Assembly (NCBI GenBank): GCA_900551385.1
Contig: URVS01000009.1
Span: 1 to 15,149 of the forward strand
DNA: 15,149 nucleotides
Source: an uncultured Mollicutes bacterium
GTDB taxonomy: Bacteria > Bacillota_I > Bacilli_A > RFN20 > CAG-449
Direction: 5' to 3'
The translations under genes and the position numbers were made by a program. The notes under the pieces were generated by a model. That model worked only from the letters and a program-made list of their open reading frames with translations, ran no database searches and was not told where the DNA came from. Shown here in pieces: positions 12,302 to 15,149 of the stretch (position 1 is its first letter; each line of letters begins with the position of its first letter).

Positions 12302-15149
12302 TTAGTCTTTATTTTCTAAAGAAGGTTCATTTTCTTCTTCAGAATCATCATCGAATAGATCTGTGAATTTAATCATATTATCGTCTTCTAAATCAGCTTC
12401 TGGTAAGACAATGTCTTTATCTTCTTCTTCAAAGATTTCTTTTTCTTCTTTTTCTTCTTCAACTTCTGGATGAACAAATGATTCACCAGCAGGAATGAGT
12501 TTACCAATCATGACATTTTCTTTTAAGCCATGGAGATGGTCAACACTTCCTTTAATTGCAGCATCAGTTAATACTTTTGTTGTTTCTTGGAAAGAAGCTG
12601 AAGATAAGAATGATTCAGTATCAAGAGCAGCTTTAGTAATACCTAAAACTCTTGGATAACCAACTGCAGGACGTTTATTTTCTGCAATTGCTTTTTCATT
12701 TGCTTCAGTGAAACGATTGATTTCAATTCTTGTACCAGGTAATAAATCTGTATCACCAGAATCAACGACAACCATTTTTCTTAACATTTGTTTAACGATA
12801 ACTTCAATATGTTTATCAGAAATATCAATACCTTGAATACGATAAACTTTATGAACTTCTTGAACAATATATTTTTCAACAGCTGAAACATCTGCAACAT
12901 TTAATAATGTCTTTGGATTAATTGCACCTGAAGTTAATGGTTGACCATTGATGACTTTATCACCAACTGCAACAATAACATGAGCTCCAATAACTGTTGT
13001 ATATGATTTTTCTTCAAGTTCGTTTGCTACAACAATAGTTGATTTATTCTTTTCATCAACATCAATTGATTTAACTGTACCAGCGATTTCAGAAATAATT
13101 GCTTCACCTTTAGGTTTTCTTGCTTCAAATAATTCTTGAACTCTTGGAAGACCTTGAGTAATATCAGAACCAGCAACACCACCAGTATGGAATGTACGCA
13201 TTGTTAATTGAGTACCAGGTTCACCAATTGATTGAGCAGCCATAATACCAACTGTATCACCAACTTTAGCAATATTACCACTAGCCATGTTTCTACCATA
13301 ACAATGTACACATACACCATCTTTAGTTTCACAACCAAATAATGATCTAATTTCTACTCTTGTAATACCAGCATTAACAATCTTATGTGCAATTTCTTCA
13401 TCCATTAAAGTATTTTCTGGACAAATAATTTCACCTGTATTTGGGTCAACAATATCGTGACAAGAGAAACGACCTACTAATCTATCAAATAATGGAACAA
13501 TAGCGTTCTTTTGACCAGGTTCTCTTACTTCTTCAACAAAAGTACCATGATCAGTTCCACAATCTTCTTCACGAATAATGACATCGTGAGAAACATCAAC
13601 TAATCTTCTTGTTAAATATCCTGAGTCAGCAGTCTTTAAAGCAGTATCAGCACCACCTTTACGAGCACCATGAGTAGCAATAAAGAATTCAGAAACAGTT
13701 AAACCTTCACGGAAACATGATTTAATTGGTAATTCAATAGTTTCACCAGATGGGTTGGACATTAATCCACGAAGACCAGATAATTGTAAGAAGTTTGACA
13801 TGTTACCACGAGCACCAGAATCACTCATCATGTAAATTGGGTTACGAGGATTTTGTAATAATTGAGTTTCAAGTTTCTTAGAAATTTGGTCTTTAACATT
13901 TTCCCAAACTTTAATAACTTTATCATGTCTTTCTTTATCAGTAACAATACCACGAGTATATAATCTTGTGATTTTTTCTACTTTTTCATCGCCTTCTTTT
14001 AAGATTTCTTCTTTTCCTTGAACTAAAGCAACATCATCAATTGAAACTGTAATACCAGAAATTGTTGAATAGCTGAATCCTTGATCTTTTAATTTATCAA
14101 GAATTTGTGAAGTTCTTGGATTATGATAACGATGGAATACTTCATCAATAATAGCAGTAATATCTTTCTTAATGAAAGGTCTTCTTAATGGTAATGAAGC
14201 AATATATTCTTTAATATTAGTTCCTTTGTGAACAAAGAAAATATCTTGATCACCTAATAAATTTTTAATTTGTTTATCAGTTGGAGCAACATTTAAGAAT
14301 GGGAAATCATCAGGGAAGATTTGGTTAAATATGACTTTACCAACAGTAGTAATCATATAAGAATCATTCATTTCATCAGTAAATCCTGATTTATGTAATG
14401 AACTACCCTTAATTGCAATACGGTTATGTAAATGAATTTGTTTTGTTTGATATGCAAGCATTATTTCATCAATTGATGAAAATACTTTACCTTCACATTG
14501 AGCATATAAATCATATTTTTCTGCTTCTTCTTCATCACCAATAGCTCTTAATTTATTAGCTTTTTCTTGGAAGAATTTAACATCAGATTCAAGAGTCAAA
14601 TAATAATTACCTAAAATCATATCTTGAGATGGAGTAACAATTGGTTTACCATCTTTAGGACCTAAAATATTATTAGACGCTAACATCAAATTAATTGCTT
14701 CTTCTTGAGCTTTTTGAGAAAGTGGTACGTGAACAGCCATTTGGTCACCATCGAAGTCAGCATTAAAAGCTGTACATACTAATGGATGTAATCTAATAGC
14801 ATGACCTGCAACAATAATAGGTCTAAATGCTTGAATACCTAAACGGTGTAATGTAGGAGCACGGTTTAATAAAACTGGGTGTTCTGCTACAACTCTTTCA
14901 GCAACATCTAATACTTTTGCATCATAAAGATCAATCATTTTATTTGCTTGCTTGTGTGAAGTAGCAATTTCTTCTTTAATCATAATTGACGCAATAAATG
15001 GACGAAATAATTGAACAGCCATTTCCATTGGTAAACCACATTGATACATTTTTAATGATGGTCCAACAGCAATAACTGAACGACCTGAGAAGTCAACACG
15101 TTTACCTAATAAGTTTTGTCTAAAACGACCAGATTTACCTTTTAATGAT
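12302..15149 (-). CDS. rpoC: RNA polymerase beta' subunit, C-terminal part (5' end outside window)
   Basis: The frame is open to the right edge of the window, upstream of the Met at 15049, beginning [23 protein letters not shown], so the gene's start lies outside. About 948 residues are present, out of the roughly 1200 usual for Firmicutes. Visible landmarks are the Mg-binding active-site loop [16 protein letters not shown] (14720-14764), the bridge-helix/trigger-loop region with [24 protein letters not shown], and the zinc site formed by the Cys of EEDCGTD and the three of [11 protein letters not shown]. The C-terminus carries a long acidic tail (Glu/Asp-rich, last ~50 residues, ending SLENKD). 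Beta' forms the catalytic cleft of RNA polymerase with beta. The usual neighbour rpoB would lie upstream, outside the window; downstream there is a terminator and then the unrelated lipoprotein gene. Confidence 0.99.
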   Translation of the reverse strand, partial: SLKGKSGRFRQNLLGKRVDFSGRSVIAVGPSLKMYQCGLPMEMAVQLFRPFIASIMIKEEIATSHKQANKMIDLYDAKVLDVAERVVAEHPVLLNRAPTLHRLGIQAFRPIIVAGHAIRLHPLVCTAFNADFDGDQMAVHVPLSQKAQEEAINLMLASNNILGPKDGKPIVTPSQDMILGNYYLTLESDVKFFQEKANKLRAIGDEEEAEKYDLYAQCEGKVFSSIDEIMLAYQTKQIHLHNRIAIKGSSLHKSGFTDEMNDSYMITTVGKVIFNQIFPDDFPFLNVAPTDKQIKNLLGDQDIFFVHKGTNIKEYIASLPLRRPFIKKDITAIIDEVFHRYHNPRTSQILDKLKDQGFSYSTISGITVSIDDVALVQGKEEILKEGDEKVEKITRLYTRGIVTDKERHDKVIKVWENVKDQISKKLETQLLQNPRNPIYMMSDSGARGNMSNFLQLSGLRGLMSNPSGETIELPIKSCFREGLTVSEFFIATHGARKGGADTALKTADSGYLTRRLVDVSHDVIIREEDCGTDHGTFVEEVREPGQKNAIVPLFDRLVGRFSCHDIVDPNTGEIICPENTLMDEEIAHKIVNAGITRVEIRSLFGCETKDGVCVHCYGRNMASGNIAKVGDTVGIMAAQSIGEPGTQLTMRTFHTGGVAGSDITQGLPRVQELFEARKPKGEAIISEIAGTVKSIDVDEKNKSTIVVANELEEKSYTTVIGAHVIVAVGDKVINGQPLTSGAINPKTLLNVADVSAVEKYIVQEVHKVYRIQGIDISDKHIEVIVKQMLRKMVVVDSGDTDLLPGTRIEINRFTEANEKAIAENKRPAVGYPRVLGITKAALDTESFLSSASFQETTKVLTDAAIKGSVDHLHGLKENVMIGKLIPAGESFVHPEVEEEKEEKEIFEEEDKDIVLPEADLEDDNMIKFTDLFDDDSEEENEPSLENKD

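Noticed and set aside
1..15149. Mycoplasma-type genetic code, suggested by the AT-rich composition.
   Set aside because: TGA ends the regulator, kinase and small membrane protein genes at proper places, and Trp is written TGG.

Overview
The window is strongly AT-rich bacterial DNA with short intergenic gaps and clear Shine-Dalgarno sites. Its genes are Firmicutes-like: AgrC-type kinases, a LytTR regulator, small lipoproteins with Ser/Asn-rich linkers, and rpoC with a bacillar-type sequence. TGA is used as a stop codon (in ATGA gene overlaps) and Trp is encoded by TGG, so the mycoplasma code is not in use. The best fit is a low-GC, host-associated member of the Bacilli/Erysipelotrichia or RF39-like lineages. 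This placement is an inference from composition and gene style, not a phylogeny.

Left part, plus strand (1-2400): the 3' part of an AgrC-like histidine kinase gene, followed by a direct repeat with 21-bp periodicity that looks like a LytTR operator. Next come an unlisted 42-codon peptide gene and a secreted protein with two copies of a ~130-residue module. A hairpin at 2370-2398 ends transcription from both sides.

Middle part, minus strand (2440-9204): a LytTR response regulator and its AgrC-like kinase (ATGA overlap), then a tightly packed operon of a two-helix membrane protein, a permuted family 3 glycoside hydrolase anchored in the membrane, and a carbohydrate-binding-module-like lipoprotein. 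The lipoprotein frame is broken by one missing base in an A run near 2918-2921. Both the regulator operon and the hydrolase operon carry the same pair of 11-bp direct repeats, 21 bp apart and exactly 7 bp upstream of a TTGAC(A/T) -35 box. This points to one regulon: the regulator controls itself and the surface hydrolase operon.

Right-middle part, minus strand (9214-11599): an ECF sigma factor, a single-pass anti-sigma-like membrane protein (TAATG overlap), and a lipoprotein. The sigma gene and the lipoprotein gene are each preceded by the same unusual promoter, CCAATAAAATT-N9-ATTGTATAWATAKTGTA, most simply the sigma factor's own recognition sequence. The lipoprotein resembles the outer domain of the anti-sigma-like protein, so it may be a soluble or anchored counterpart of the sensor.

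Right end, minus strand (11611-15149): a small lipoprotein of unknown function with its own promoter and terminator, then the 3' two-thirds to three-quarters of rpoC (RNA polymerase beta') with its terminator; the 5' end of rpoC lies beyond the window. No tRNA, rRNA, CRISPR, insertion sequence or phage gene was seen.
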